64,000 bases of DNA from Pseudoclavibacter chungangensis (GCF_013410545.1 NZ_JACCFV010000001.1:930001-994000); one strand, 5' to 3'. Shown: positions 1 through 8,910, numbered from the stretch's first letter. Made by a program: numbers and translations. Notes: generated from the letters alone by a model not told the origin.

Positions 1-92
1 GACGCCTCTACGAGGCGAGCGGCTTCGAAGCGATCGGGCACGGCCCGAACGCGCCGGACGGCAGGCCGGGCCTCGTCATGTTCCGCGCCTGA
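1..92 (+). CDS. C-terminal fragment, probable GNAT acetyltransferase
   Basis: The window opens inside a gene. Reading from base 3, 29 codons precede a TGA at 90-92. The visible tail (RLYEASGFEAIG, then VMFRA) resembles the last helix and strand of GCN5-related N-acetyltransferases, where a Y-x-x-x-G-F motif precedes the final strand. That family moves an acetyl group from acetyl-CoA to an amine, but nothing visible indicates the substrate. The start and the CoA-binding motif lie outside the window. The call rests on this short motif only. Confidence 0.5.
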   Translation, partial: RLYEASGFEAIGHGPNAPDGRPGLVMFRA

Positions 93-223
93 CGAAGCGG
101 GCCGATGCCACGGTGAGGGGCGCGACGGACTCGTCGTCGGAGCGATCGGGCGCCGTGTCGTCCGCCCGGACGAACCGGCCGGTGACGTGGACGTCGACGG
201 TCGTCGCCGCTCGGGGAAGCGTC

Positions 224-718
224 TCACATGAGGCCGTCCGCACAATTGCCCCCGGAGCGCTGATCCCAGATCAATGTGAACTCGGGCCCGTTCCCCACGT
301 CGACCTCCCAGTGCGGGAACGTGATGTACTGGTCCATCGCGAGGCCCCACGACGCCTCCGCGCGTGCCGAACGGGGGTCGTCGTCCATCATCGACCAGGC
401 ATCGGCGGGGTGCGCCTTTGCCCATTCGTAGACGAGTTGCCCCGTGCCGGACCAGTCGCGGGCGTTCATGCTCGCCGCGATGTCGTCCGGTATCGGCACC
501 TGCTTCGAGCCGCGGTAGTCGGAGGTGCAGGAGTACGTCCGTCCGTCGTCGCCGACGTAGTGCAGGGCGATCGTCACTTCCGCGCGGACGACGGACCACT
601 GATCCAGTGCGGTCACCGCGGCGAGGACGGTGAGGGCGATCACGGTGACCGTGATCGTCCACCGGGCGCGTCGACACGAACGGGTGATGAATGCGGGCAC
701 CGGAGCGACATCGGCCAC
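224..718 (-). CDS. Membrane-anchored hypothetical protein
   Basis: A 164-residue protein that I do not recognise. It has a short Arg-rich cytoplasmic N-terminus, one membrane segment at about residues 20-40, and a polar extracytoplasmic domain of about 120 residues with two cysteines and several Trp. This suggests a single-pass protein with its main domain outside the cell. I chose the GTG at 718 because GGAAGGAG lies 6 nt upstream; an ATG at 769 is in frame but would add a charged leader and has no such site. It is transcribed alone. Function unknown. Confidence 0.6.
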   Translation of the reverse strand: MADVAPVPAFITRSCRRARWTITVTVIALTVLAAVTALDQWSVVRAEVTIALHYVGDDGRTYSCTSDYRGSKQVPIPDDIAASMNARDWSGTGQLVYEWAKAHPADAWSMMDDDPRSARAEASWGLAMDQYITFPHWEVDVGNGPEFTLIWDQRSGGNCADGLM

Positions 719-985
719 GAGCGGCTCCTTCCCCCGAGCGGGCGCGTGTGGCCCCAGCCCGGCACGCACGCACCCTCAATGCTGCCCGTTCCTGGCCGGA
801 CACACCAGGGTGTCCCCCTCGTGTGCCGGGTCGCCGTCACGGTCGCATGTCTCGACGGAGGTGGCACGTTCCGATTCGGGACGTGTGTGTCGGACGGCGC
901 ATGCCGCGCGGCCGGTTCGGGCTGAGCGTCGGACGGCACATCCTGCCCGGCCGGTGCGGGGCGTCCTCGGGCCCGAGTGCGGTCC

Positions 986-2251
986 CTACCCGTCGACGCG
1001 GGGCTCGGTCCGTCCGCGTGGCGCGCGTCGCAGTCGAGCGACGAGCCGGTCGATCCGCGCAGCGGCGTCAACGATCTCGGGGAGCCGCGCCGAGAGGCCG
1101 CGGCGCGGTAGCCGGTCGAGGACGGGCACCTCGTCGTGGAGCGCGCCCCGCTCGCCGTGACGCGTGCGATCCATGACGCGAAGGGCCGCGAGCGGATGCG
1201 ATTCGAGGGTGCTGTGGCCACCCGCGATCTCGAGCAGGACCGCGTCGGGCAGCAGCCCGGCGACGCGTCGGGCGATGGAGGGCGGTGTGCGGAGATCGTC
1301 GTGTCCGGTCATGACGACGACGGGCCACACGAAGCGGGGGAGTTCGGCTTCGAGATCGAACGGTTCGCCGGCGAACTGCTCGTAGTCGGGCGCGAGCGCC
1401 GCGTAGGCCTGCGTCGGATCGAACGGCTCGCCGTCGGGGTCCGGCCCGTAGCGCATCTCGCGGAACGCGATCGTGCCGACGAGATCGAACTCGTAGATGC
1501 ACGGGATCGGCGCGCCGGCGACCGCGCCGCGGCCGGCATACGCGTCGAGTACGCGCCATGCGAGGCCGCGCACGCCCCGGAGTCGGAGGGCCAGGACGTG
1601 GTCGAGCAGCCGGTGGCCACCGAGCTCGTAGGCGGCACGGGTGACGCACAGCAGGTCGATGGGGTCCTCACCGTCCGCGAGGAGCCGTCGGATCGCGGCC
1701 GCCGGTCGCGCGGTCCCCGGTGACGCTCCGCGAAGCAGCAGGTCTCGAACGAGCTCGCGCTCGACGAGGTGATCCCGCGTCGACAGGATCGGAGAATCGA
1801 GGATCATCGCGTGGACGCGCGTCGGGTGGCGGACGCCGAACCCCTGCGCGAGGTAGCTGCCGTACGAGGCGCCGTACACGATCGCCGACTCGACGTCCTC
1901 GCGGTCCAGGACGGCGGCGATGTCGTCGAGCACCGCCTCGATGCGCATCGCCGACGCGGGGAGATCCTCGGCCCTCGTGTCCGTCCGCGAGAGGCCGATA
2001 CCCCGGTGCTCGATCATGATCAGGTCGAGTCCCAGACGGGTCGCACGTCGCCGCAGATCGCGGTAGGGGAGCGTGGAGGCGAGACCCGGACCGCCCGGCA
2101 CGACGACGATCGGGTGGCGCGAACGCGGGCCCGTCCGGAGGTAGGCGAGATCGAACTCGGGCGCGCCCACGACCGCCGGGCGCCGGACGTGTCGGAGTCC
2201 GGACGAGCTTCGCGCGATGCCCCGCAGGACGGCGCCGATCACGGTCCTCAT
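986..2251 (-). CDS. Alpha/beta hydrolase, proline iminopeptidase-like
   Basis: A 421-residue serine hydrolase of the alpha/beta fold. The oxyanion-hole motif PGGPG is at about 52-56, the nucleophile elbow GASYGS puts the serine near 129, the acid is Asp318 or Asp319 in TGHDDLRTP, and the histidine is near 346 (GGHSTLES). The PGGPG motif with the HRG segment at about 82-84 fits the prolyl aminopeptidase / tripeptidyl-peptidase-like subgroup, so an N-terminal peptide or small ester is the likely substrate. The last 50 residues are Arg-rich and look like a tail beyond the domain. No signal peptide is visible. An in-frame ATG at 2269 is the alternative start. Confidence 0.75.
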   Translation of the reverse strand: MRTVIGAVLRGIARSSSGLRHVRRPAVVGAPEFDLAYLRTGPRSRHPIVVVPGGPGLASTLPYRDLRRRATRLGLDLIMIEHRGIGLSRTDTRAEDLPASAMRIEAVLDDIAAVLDREDVESAIVYGASYGSYLAQGFGVRHPTRVHAMILDSPILSTRDHLVERELVRDLLLRGASPGTARPAAAIRRLLADGEDPIDLLCVTRAAYELGGHRLLDHVLALRLRGVRGLAWRVLDAYAGRGAVAGAPIPCIYEFDLVGTIAFREMRYGPDPDGEPFDPTQAYAALAPDYEQFAGEPFDLEAELPRFVWPVVVMTGHDDLRTPPSIARRVAGLLPDAVLLEIAGGHSTLESHPLAALRVMDRTRHGERGALHDEVPVLDRLPRRGLSARLPEIVDAAARIDRLVARLRRAPRGRTEPRVDG

Positions 2252-2437
2252 GCGCGCGCCGCCGGGCACGGGGCGATCACGGCCCGGCCCATCGCACCGT
2301 CGCCACCGCTCAGGGGGACGACTGCAGTCTCGACATCCACAGGAGCACCGTACGTCCGATCGACGGCACCCTCGCCGGGACGAGCCGAAGACGCGGCATC
2401 CGGCACCGTGCCCGTCCGTGCGACGACCGTCGCGCGC

Positions 2438-2749
2438 TCAGTGGCGGTGAGGCCGGGAGTGCATCGCCCGATCGCGTGCCTCGGCCACGCGCACCCAGAA
2501 CAGCAGCAGGAACGCGATGGCGATGATGCCGAACGGGAGCGCCGTCGCGAGGTGGCCGCCGGCGAGCCACGTCATGACCCCCGCGACGACGAACACGACA
2601 CCGAGCAGGAGCAGCACGGTGTTCGCGAGCGGCCCGGCCCCCGCCGGGCGTGCGTCCTCGGTGGGGGCGAGGGTGCTGCCCTCGCCCGGTTGCTCGCCCG
2701 TCACCGGGGCGAGTTCGCCGGTGTCCTGCGGCAGACCGGGCGTCGGCAT
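2438..2749 (-). CDS. Small two-TM membrane protein (paralogue of the gene at 3573)
   Basis: A 103-residue protein with a polar, Pro/Glu-rich N-terminal 40 residues and two membrane segments at about 42-63 and 69-87, followed by a short basic tail. The segment around ATALPF (68-73) closely matches the same segment in the small protein encoded at 3573-3836, so the two are probably paralogues flanking the aldo/keto reductase. Its ATG shares one base with the reductase stop (TGATG), indicating translational coupling. The role is unknown; it could anchor or modulate the reductase, but that is inference. Confidence 0.65.
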   Translation of the reverse strand: MPTPGLPQDTGELAPVTGEQPGEGSTLAPTEDARPAGAGPLANTVLLLLGVVFVVAGVMTWLAGGHLATALPFGIIAIAFLLLFWVRVAEARDRAMHSRPHRH

Positions 2750-3576
2750 CAGATCACCTCGAGCGGCTGCGCCCGGCGGGGCGGGGGGAACGCCCGATCG
2801 ATCGCCGCGAGGTCGTCCGCATCGAGCCGGATGTCGAGCGCCGCGGCGTTCGCCTCGACGTGTGCGACGGACGATGCCTTCGGGATCGCGAGCACGTCGC
2901 CAGAGCGGATCGTCCACGCGAGCGCGATCTGCGCGACGGTCGCGTCGTGGCGCGCCGCGACGTCCGCGAGCGCCGCGTCGCCGAGCAGGCGCCCCTGCTC
3001 GATGGGCGAGTAGGCCATCGCCGGCACGCCGCGCGCTTTCAGGGCCGGGAACAGGTCGAACTCCGGGCCGCGCCGCGACGGGTTGTAGAGCACCTGATCG
3101 GTCTGGAGTGCTGCGTCGCGCGGAATCGCGTCGAGCTCGTCGACATCGAAGTTGCTCACGCCCCACGAGCGGACGAGGCCGCGTTCGACGAGCTCCTCGA
3201 ACGCCTCGATCGTGTCCGAGAGCGGGTGCGAACCGGGCCAGTGCAGGAGGTACAGGTCGATCCGGTCCGTCGCGAGCGCGGCGAGGCTCCGCTCGCACGC
3301 CTCGATCGTGCCGCGCCGGGACGCGTTCGACGGGAGCACCTTGTCGACGAGGAACACCTCGTCGCGCCGTCCCGCGATCGCCTCGCCCACGAGTCGTTCC
3401 GAACGCCCGCCGCCGTACATCTCGGCCGTGTCGACGACGCGGAGCCCGAGGTCGAGGCCCGCCCGGAGCGTCGCGATCTCCTCGTCGCGGCGTCCGCGGT
3501 CGTCACCCATGTTCCAGGTCCCCTGACCGAGGACGGGCACGGAGCGGCCGTCGGGAAAGCTGAGCGTGATGGTCAT
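2749..3576 (-). CDS. Aldo/keto reductase
   Basis: A 275-residue NAD(P)H-dependent aldo/keto reductase with a TIM-barrel fold. The catalytic tetrad is visible: Asp49 and Tyr54 in DTAEMYGGG, Lys79 in VDKV, and His112 in LLHWPG. The C-terminal IPKASS segment binds the nucleotide phosphate. The length matches small bacterial AKRs that reduce aldehydes and ketones; the substrate cannot be read from sequence. The ATG at 3576 overlaps the upstream stop by 4 nt (ATGA) and the stop overlaps the next ATG, so the three genes from 3836 to 2438 form a tight operon. Confidence 0.88.
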   Translation of the reverse strand: MTITLSFPDGRSVPVLGQGTWNMGDDRGRRDEEIATLRAGLDLGLRVVDTAEMYGGGRSERLVGEAIAGRRDEVFLVDKVLPSNASRRGTIEACERSLAALATDRIDLYLLHWPGSHPLSDTIEAFEELVERGLVRSWGVSNFDVDELDAIPRDAALQTDQVLYNPSRRGPEFDLFPALKARGVPAMAYSPIEQGRLLGDAALADVAARHDATVAQIALAWTIRSGDVLAIPKASSVAHVEANAAALDIRLDADDLAAIDRAFPPPRRAQPLEVI

Positions 3577-3836
3577 CGGGGTCCTTCCGTCGGGGATTCG
3601 GTGCGCACCTCGTCCGCGTCGTCGGTCGTCCCGCGGCGGCCACCCGACACGAGGAAGACGAGGCCGAGCACCCAGAACGGGAGGGCCGTCGCGGGCGTGT
3701 CGTTCGTGAGCCACAGCATGCACGCGGTCGCGAGGAACACGAGACCGACGATGCCGAGCGGCGCGATGGCCCACCAGGGGCGCGTCGAGTCCGAGCCCGT
3801 GGGCTCGGCGTCCCCGCTCGCGCATCGCTCCGTCAT
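3573..3836 (-). CDS. Small two-TM membrane protein, first gene of the AKR operon
   Basis: An 87-residue protein with a polar N-terminus, two membrane segments (about 21-43 and 49-66) and a charged tail. Residues 40-54, ending in ATALPF, match the equivalent part of the protein at 2438-2749. The ATG at 3836 has no Shine-Dalgarno site but has a TACCCT hexamer (minus strand, 3844-3849) 7 nt upstream, as expected for a leaderless transcript. Its stop overlaps the reductase start (ATGA). I recognise no domain and assign no function. Confidence 0.65.
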   Translation of the reverse strand: MTERCASGDAEPTGSDSTRPWWAIAPLGIVGLVFLATACMLWLTNDTPATALPFWVLGLVFLVSGGRRGTTDDADEVRTESPTEGPR

Positions 3837-3843
3837 GGCGGGC

Positions 3844-3849
3844 AGGGTA
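3844..3849 (-). promoter_or_regulatory. -10 hexamer, leaderless promoter of the AKR operon
   Basis: TACCCT on the minus strand ends 7 nt before the ATG at 3836, which has no ribosome binding site. Transcription would start at or next to the A of ATG. No good -35 hexamer is seen. Confidence 0.45.
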
Positions 3850-4170
3850 TGCGGGCAGGCTCCGAGGACGCGCAACGGACGCTCACGGTGTGACCGGCCG
3901 CCGCCCCGTCCGATGTCGGTGCGGACACCGGTGCCGGTGCCGGTGCCGGCGCCACGGTCGCGACATGCGTGGACGATCGCGACCGGGTGCGTCGTCACGT
4001 GCGCGGCACGGGACGTCGGCGGCGGGCGCGCCCGGTGAGAGCGTGCGGCGTTCGCCGCGGGGGCGCGATCGAGTCGGCCCGGCGGTCCTCGCCGGCGCCT
4101 GGCTCGTGCACGACCTGGAGGAGCTCGTCACGGATGCCGATCTCGCTCCTTGCTGCAGCGTTCTCGCACT

Positions 4171-4231
4171 GGAAAAAGCCGGGTTGTTGCTACCGGGCCC
4201 CGGGCCCGGTAGCAACAACCCGGCTTTTTCC
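4171..4231. terminator. Palindromic terminator-like element, copy 1
   Basis: A perfect inverted repeat: two 30-nt arms around one central C at 4201. The arms contain AGCCGGGTTGTTGCTACC and are bounded by A5 on the left and T5 on the right, so a transcript from either strand forms a GC-rich hairpin followed by a U tract. It lies about 100 nt past the stop of the LacI-type gene. The same core recurs at 39627 and 57215. Intrinsic bidirectional terminator is the simplest reading; a mobile palindrome is possible. Confidence 0.75.
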
Positions 4232-4329
4232 GTGATGCTCGCGCCCGCGGCGGCCGCCTGTCACGGGCTCGCGCGACTCGCCCTCGGTCGAGGTGTGCGC
4301 GGGGGCTGAGGCGGCTCCCGAACCGGTGG

Positions 4330-5334
4330 TCAGTCGGTGCGTTCCCGGGTCGTCCGACCGATGCGCAGCGTCGCGACGGGCGCGTCGGGCACCCGATCGG
4401 TGTCGTCGGCGACGTACTCGACGGCGAGGCGGCCGAGCTCGCCGAGGGGGAGCTCGACGGCCGTGAGGTCGAAGATGCGCCCGCCCGCGGTACCGCCGAT
4501 GCTCGCGATCGCGACGTCGCCCGGCACGTCGACGCCGGCGTTCCAGAGCGCCGCGATCGCGCCCACCGCGGTCTCGTCGTTCGTGCAGAGGAACGCGTCG
4601 GGTGTCGTCGCACCGGCGAGGATCGTGGCCACGACGTCCCGTCCCGCCGTCTGGTTCATCCCGTCCAGGCCGACGACATGCGGCTTGAGGCCGCGCTCGT
4701 ACATCGTCGAGCGATAGCCAGAGATCCGCTCGTCCGCGGCGGCGAGTCCCGGGATGCCGCCGACGAACACGATGTCGCGCGCGCCGGTCCCGATGAGGTG
4801 CGCCGTGAGGTGCGCTGACGTCGCGGTGTTGTCGACCACGATCTGTGCGCTCGTGAAGCCCCGCGGGGCGAGGCTCACGACGCGCGTCCCCTCGCGGATC
4901 GCGCGGTTCACCTCGCGCGCGAGGGCGGCCGTGCCGGGCGCTCCGTCGATGTCACTGCCGCAGAAGACGATGCCGGCGGCACCGTGCTGACGGAGTGCGC
5001 GGAACCGCGTGAGCTCCTGCTCGGGGTCGCGGTTGCCGTTCGCGCTGACCGTCACGAAGCCGGCCGCGGCCGACGCGATCTCGATGCCGCGCGTGAGTTC
5101 GCCGAAGTACGGGTCGAGGATGTCGCTCACGATGACGCCGATGAGGTCGCTCCGGCCCTGCTTGAGCGCCCGCGCCGTCGCGCTCGGACGGTAGCCGAGC
5201 TGCTCGGCGGCGGCCGTGACCGCGGCACGCACCTCGGGCGAGACGGGGTGACTCGCATCGGCGCCGTTGAGCACGCGTGAGGCGGTCGTGACCGAGACCC
5301 CGGCCACGTCGGCAACATCCCGCAGTCTCGCCAT
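4330..5334 (-). CDS. LacI-family transcriptional regulator
   Basis: A 334-residue LacI/GalR-type regulator. The N-terminus ARLRDVADVAGVSVTTASR is the helix-turn-helix, followed by the VLNG motif and the hinge (SATARALKQG). A periplasmic-binding-protein-like sensor domain with the usual IGVIV start and LCTNDETAVGAI segment fills the rest. It diverges from the MFS/dehydrogenase/isomerase/DUF993 operon and is the obvious candidate to control it in response to a sugar-like ligand. The ATG at 5334 places the HTH at residue 1, as in the family; upstream in-frame ATGs would add unrelated sequence. I see no clear palindromic operator in the divergent spacer. Confidence 0.88.
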   Translation of the reverse strand: MARLRDVADVAGVSVTTASRVLNGADASHPVSPEVRAAVTAAAEQLGYRPSATARALKQGRSDLIGVIVSDILDPYFGELTRGIEIASAAAGFVTVSANGNRDPEQELTRFRALRQHGAAGIVFCGSDIDGAPGTAALAREVNRAIREGTRVVSLAPRGFTSAQIVVDNTATSAHLTAHLIGTGARDIVFVGGIPGLAAADERISGYRSTMYERGLKPHVVGLDGMNQTAGRDVVATILAGATTPDAFLCTNDETAVGAIAALWNAGVDVPGDVAIASIGGTAGGRIFDLTAVELPLGELGRLAVEYVADDTDRVPDAPVATLRIGRTTRERTD

Positions 5335-5461
5335 GCTCGGCCTCGAGCTGCTCCCCGTCGAGCTCCTCCACGGCTTCGCGAACGTGCCCGAACGACTCGG
5401 CCGCATCGCGGCGGGCGACCACGGTCGCGGCAAGACCGTCGTCGTCCCCGCGACGGCCTGA
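5333..5461 (+). pseudogene. Possible 3' remnant of an MDR-type oxidoreductase gene
   Basis: A short reading frame ending at the TGA at 5459-5461 encodes a tail (ERLGRIAAGDHGRGKTVVVP) resembling the C-terminus of zinc-type or quinone-reductase medium-chain dehydrogenases, where a helix is followed by G-K-x-V-V. No body of such a gene is present to the left: that DNA is the LacI coding sequence on the other strand. If real, it is a relic of a rearrangement between the regulator and its operon. The evidence is a short motif, so the call is weak. Confidence 0.3.
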
Positions 5462-5573
5462 AACCGCCGGGTCCCCGACGCTCCGACGCCCCGACTCCTC
5501 CGACGACCCCGAAACCCCAGCGGGCGGATCGACACCGCCCCGATCGACGAACCCTCCAACGAAGGAGACCCCC

Positions 5574-6941
5574 ATGTCCCGGGACACCAGCGCGAAGCGC
5601 GATCCCAAGAACTCTCCCGCTCGCGCGGCCGTCGCCAGCATGGTCGGCGGCGCGCTCGAGTACGACGACAACTACATCTACGCCCTCGCGGCGGCTCTCG
5701 TGTTCGGCCACGTCTTCTTCCCGCCCGAGGCGGGTGGCGCGGCGACGCTCGCCTCGCTCGCGACGTTCGCCGTCTCGTACGTCGCGCGTCCGCTCGGCGC
5801 GATCCTGCTCGGCCACATGGGCGACCGCATCGGGCGCAAGACGGTGCTCGTCGTCATCCTCGTGCTCATGGGCACGTGCACGTTCGTCGTCGGCCTCCTG
5901 CCCGGCTACGCCCAGATCGGGCTCTGGGCGCCCGTCCTGCTCGTGATCCTGCGCATCCTGCAGGGCATCTCGGTCGGCGGCGAGACGGCCGCGGCGACGG
6001 TCCTCACGATCGAGGTCGCGCCCGAGGGACGCCGCGCCTTCTTCACGAGCTGGGCGCCGAACGGCATCGTCGCCGGCTTCGTGCTCGCGACGCTCGTGTT
6101 CATCCCCATCTCGGCCATGCCGAGCGAGGACCTCTACGCGTGGGGCTGGCGAATCCCCTTCCTCCTGAGCGTGATCGTCACGATCGCCGGGTTCGTGATC
6201 CGCGCGAAGCTCGACGAACCCGAGGCGTTCGCCGAGGCGAAGGACGATGACGCGCTCGTCAAGGTCCCCGTCCTCGAGGTCTTCCGCTCGCACTGGGCCG
6301 CGATCATCCGCGTCGTGTTCTGCTCGCTCGCCTTCGCGATCGACACGGTCATCAAGGTCTACGCGCTCACGTTCGCGACGACGCAGTACGGCATCCCCGA
6401 CAGCACGATGCTCGGCGTGCTCATCGTGAGCCACATCGGTGCGCTCGTGACACAACCGCTCATCGCGAAGATCGCCGACCGCGTCGGCCGCAAGCCCGTG
6501 TTCGTCATCGGCAACGTCGGTTGCGCGGCCATGATCTTCGCCTACTTCCTCGCGATCGAGTCGCAGAACATCCCGCTGCTGTACCTCGCGGGATTCGTCT
6601 CGGTGGCGTGCGCCTACGCCGCGATCAACGCGACCTTCCCGTCGTTCTTCGCCGAGATGTTCAACCTCAAGGTGCGCCAGACGGGCATGGCCCTCGGCCA
6701 GCAGATCGGCCTCATCGCCGCCGGATTCGCGCCGAGCGTCTACCTCGCGCTCTCGGCGAACGACCCCGCGAACTGGATGCCCGTCGCGATCATCTCCGCA
6801 CTCATCGCCGTCGTCGCCGCGATCGCGGCACTCACGGCCCCCGAGACCGCGCGCACACCGCTCGACGAACTCGGCGCTCCCATCACCCGCAGCCACACGC
6901 TCGCCGCCCGCGAGCCCGCACGTACAGGAGCCACCTCATGA
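5574..6941 (+). CDS. MFS transporter, metabolite:H+ symporter (MHS) type
   Basis: A 455-residue, 12-TM major facilitator. The first membrane segment ends in ALEYDDNYIYALAAALVFG, the position of the E-x-Y/W-D-x-x-x-Y signature of the MHS subfamily. Motif A appears as GHMGDRIGRK (80-89) and again as IADRVGRKP in the second half. MHS members import organic acids or betaines with protons, so a sugar acid or related carboxylate is plausible. GAAGGAG lies 6-7 nt before the ATG. The gene leads a four-gene chain in which every junction is an ATGA overlap, and it diverges from the LacI gene. Confidence 0.85.
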   Translation: MSRDTSAKRDPKNSPARAAVASMVGGALEYDDNYIYALAAALVFGHVFFPPEAGGAATLASLATFAVSYVARPLGAILLGHMGDRIGRKTVLVVILVLMGTCTFVVGLLPGYAQIGLWAPVLLVILRILQGISVGGETAAATVLTIEVAPEGRRAFFTSWAPNGIVAGFVLATLVFIPISAMPSEDLYAWGWRIPFLLSVIVTIAGFVIRAKLDEPEAFAEAKDDDALVKVPVLEVFRSHWAAIIRVVFCSLAFAIDTVIKVYALTFATTQYGIPDSTMLGVLIVSHIGALVTQPLIAKIADRVGRKPVFVIGNVGCAAMIFAYFLAIESQNIPLLYLAGFVSVACAYAAINATFPSFFAEMFNLKVRQTGMALGQQIGLIAAGFAPSVYLALSANDPANWMPVAIISALIAVVAAIAALTAPETARTPLDELGAPITRSHTLAAREPARTGATS

Positions 6942-8062
6942 CCGCACCCCGTCGCATCGGCATCGTCGGATGCGGCAACATCGCCGACAACCACGTCGCC
7001 GCCTACCGTTCCATCGACGGGGTCGAGGTCGTCGCCGTGTGCGACGTCGACGTCGAACGCGCCCGCGACTTCGCGGTCGAGCGGGGCATCGCACACGCGA
7101 CGGGCTCCGTGACCGATCTCGTCGCGCTCGGCCTCGACGCGCTGAGCGTCTGCACGCCGCACCCGACCCACGAGGCGGTCGTCGTCGAGGCGGCCTCGGC
7201 CGGGGTCCACGTGCTGTGCGAGAAGCCCATTGCGACGAGCGCCGCGGCGGCGCGACGCATGATCGACGCCGCCGAGTCGAACGGCGTCACCCTCGCGGTC
7301 GTCTTCCAGCGCCGTTTCTGGCCCGGCTCGCGTCGCGTCCGCGCCGCGATCGAGGACGGGACCCTCGGCACACCCATGCTCGGCGACTGCCGCGTGCTGC
7401 TGCATCGCGGCCGCGACTACTACGACTCCGCGCCCTGGCGCGGCACGTGGGCCGCGGACGGCGGCGGCGTGCTCATGACGCAGGCGATCCACTACATCGA
7501 CCTGCTGCAGTGGTTCCTCGGCGAGCCCGTCGAGGTCTACGGCAGCGCGGGCGCGTTCGTCCTGTCCGACGCGATCGAGGTCGAGGACACGGCCGCCGCG
7601 GTCATCACGTTCGCCTCGGGCGCCGTCGCCACGCTGTCCGCGACCGTCGCCGCGAGCCCCAACCTGGGAAGCGAGATCACGGTCACGGGGACGTCCGGCG
7701 CGACCGTCTCGATCGGCGAGTACCCCGAGGGCTCCGATGCCGACATCGAGCTCTGGGCCGTGCCGGGCGAGGAGCGGGCACACTCCGAGCTCGCGTCCGG
7801 CGGCTTCCGCCCCGACAAGTCGGTCGCCGAGGTCAACGCGTCCCTCGGCCACCTCCACCGCATGCAGATCGAGGACTTCGTCGCCGCGCTGCGCGAGGGC
7901 CGCGAACCCGCGGTCACGGGCGCGCAGGCCCTGCGCTCGCTGCAGATCGTCGAGGCCGTGTACGAGTCGGCCCGTACGGGGGCACCCGTGCCGATCGAGA
8001 CCCGTGACCCCGTCACCGCCGTGCTCCCGCACCTCGGGACGGTCGTGGAGGCGAACGCATGA
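6938..8062 (+). CDS. Gfo/Idh/MocA-family oxidoreductase
   Basis: A 374-residue NAD(P)-dependent dehydrogenase. The Rossmann motif GIVGCGNIADNHV is at 8-20 and the conserved CEKP (Lys near 96) follows the second half of the fold. The C-terminal alpha/beta domain contains GGGVLMTQAIHYIDLL, which carries the catalytic histidine region of the family. These enzymes oxidise or isomerise sugars, inositols and sugar acids. Coupled by a 4-nt overlap to both the MHS permease and the TIM-barrel isomerase, it probably performs a redox step on the imported substrate. Confidence 0.88.
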   Translation: MTAPRRIGIVGCGNIADNHVAAYRSIDGVEVVAVCDVDVERARDFAVERGIAHATGSVTDLVALGLDALSVCTPHPTHEAVVVEAASAGVHVLCEKPIATSAAAARRMIDAAESNGVTLAVVFQRRFWPGSRRVRAAIEDGTLGTPMLGDCRVLLHRGRDYYDSAPWRGTWAADGGGVLMTQAIHYIDLLQWFLGEPVEVYGSAGAFVLSDAIEVEDTAAAVITFASGAVATLSATVAASPNLGSEITVTGTSGATVSIGEYPEGSDADIELWAVPGEERAHSELASGGFRPDKSVAEVNASLGHLHRMQIEDFVAALREGREPAVTGAQALRSLQIVEAVYESARTGAPVPIETRDPVTAVLPHLGTVVEANA

Positions 8063-8910
8063 GCATCGAACTGAGCCTCAACCAGGCGACGGCGAGGCCC
8101 TACCCGCTCACGGACACCGCCGAGGCGGCGGCCGCCGCCGGGATCCGCCACATCGGGCTCTGGATCGAACCCGTCGAGGAGCTCGGGCTCGAGCGCACCG
8201 CCCGCCTCCTCGCCGACACGGGCCTGTCGGTCAGCTCGGTGTGCCGCGCCGGATTCGTCGCCGACAAGCGCGGCGCCGAACTCGTCCGGGCGCTCGACGA
8301 CACCCGACGGGCACTCGACCTGTGCGCCGCCGTCGGGGCGCCGGCACTCACGTTCATCGCGGGTGCGACACCCGCGGACGACCGTGACGTGCGCGCCGCC
8401 GAGGGGCGCGTGCGCGATGCGCTCGAGCAGCTCGCCCCGCACGCCGCCGAGACGGGCGTGCGGCTCGCGCTCGAACCCATCCACCCGCTGTTCGTGACGA
8501 GCCGCAGCGCGGTCACGACCGTCCGCCAGGGGCTCCGCGTCATCGAGGGGCTGCCGAGCGAGGTCGCCGGACTCGTCGTCGACGCCTACGCCGTGTTCTG
8601 GGACCCCGAGCTGCACGAGTCACTCCACGAGGCGGGCGACCGGATCGCGGCCTATCAGGTCGACGACTTCGCGCTGCCACTCGCGCTGCCCGAGAACATG
8701 AACAGCAGGCTGCTGCCCGGCGAGGGCGAGATCGACCTGCCCGCGATCACCGCGAGCGTCCGGGGTGCAGGATTCCGCGGCCCCATCGAAGTGGAGATCT
8801 TCCAGGAAGCACTGTGGCGCGAGCCGCTCGAGACGATCGTGGCGCGAACCGTCGCGTCGTTCGAGCGCGCGATCGCGGCACCCGTCACGGAACGCGAGGG
8901 ACACGCATGA
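8059..8910 (+). CDS. Sugar phosphate isomerase/epimerase-like TIM barrel
   Basis: A 283-residue protein of the xylose-isomerase-like TIM-barrel superfamily. Visible landmarks are the N-terminal LSLNQAT strand, IRHIGLWIEP, the metal-site strand LALEPIHP, the DAYAVFWDPEL segment, and the C-terminal GPIEVEIFQE. Family members bind a divalent metal and isomerise or epimerise sugars or act on keto-inositols. Together with the Gfo/Idh enzyme and DUF993 protein it forms a set seen in actinobacterial carbohydrate loci. Start and stop overlap both neighbours by ATGA. Confidence 0.8.
   Translation: MSIELSLNQATARPYPLTDTAEAAAAAGIRHIGLWIEPVEELGLERTARLLADTGLSVSSVCRAGFVADKRGAELVRALDDTRRALDLCAAVGAPALTFIAGATPADDRDVRAAEGRVRDALEQLAPHAAETGVRLALEPIHPLFVTSRSAVTTVRQGLRVIEGLPSEVAGLVVDAYAVFWDPELHESLHEAGDRIAAYQVDDFALPLALPENMNSRLLPGEGEIDLPAITASVRGAGFRGPIEVEIFQEALWREPLETIVARTVASFERAIAAPVTEREGHA

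Larger units (their letters stand above)
3837..4329. other. Non-coding interval containing a large palindrome
   Basis: No convincing gene lies in these 493 bases. They contain the AKR-operon promoter at the left end, a short run of GGTGCC units near 3929-3952, and the palindromic element at 4171-4231. Open frames through the interval are compositionally driven and have no plausible start or homology. The right edge abuts the 3' end of the LacI-type gene. Confidence 0.5.

Noticed and set aside
3929..3952. Run of GGTGCC units
   Set aside because: Only about four short units, in GC-rich non-coding DNA; no sign of a functional or variable repeat.
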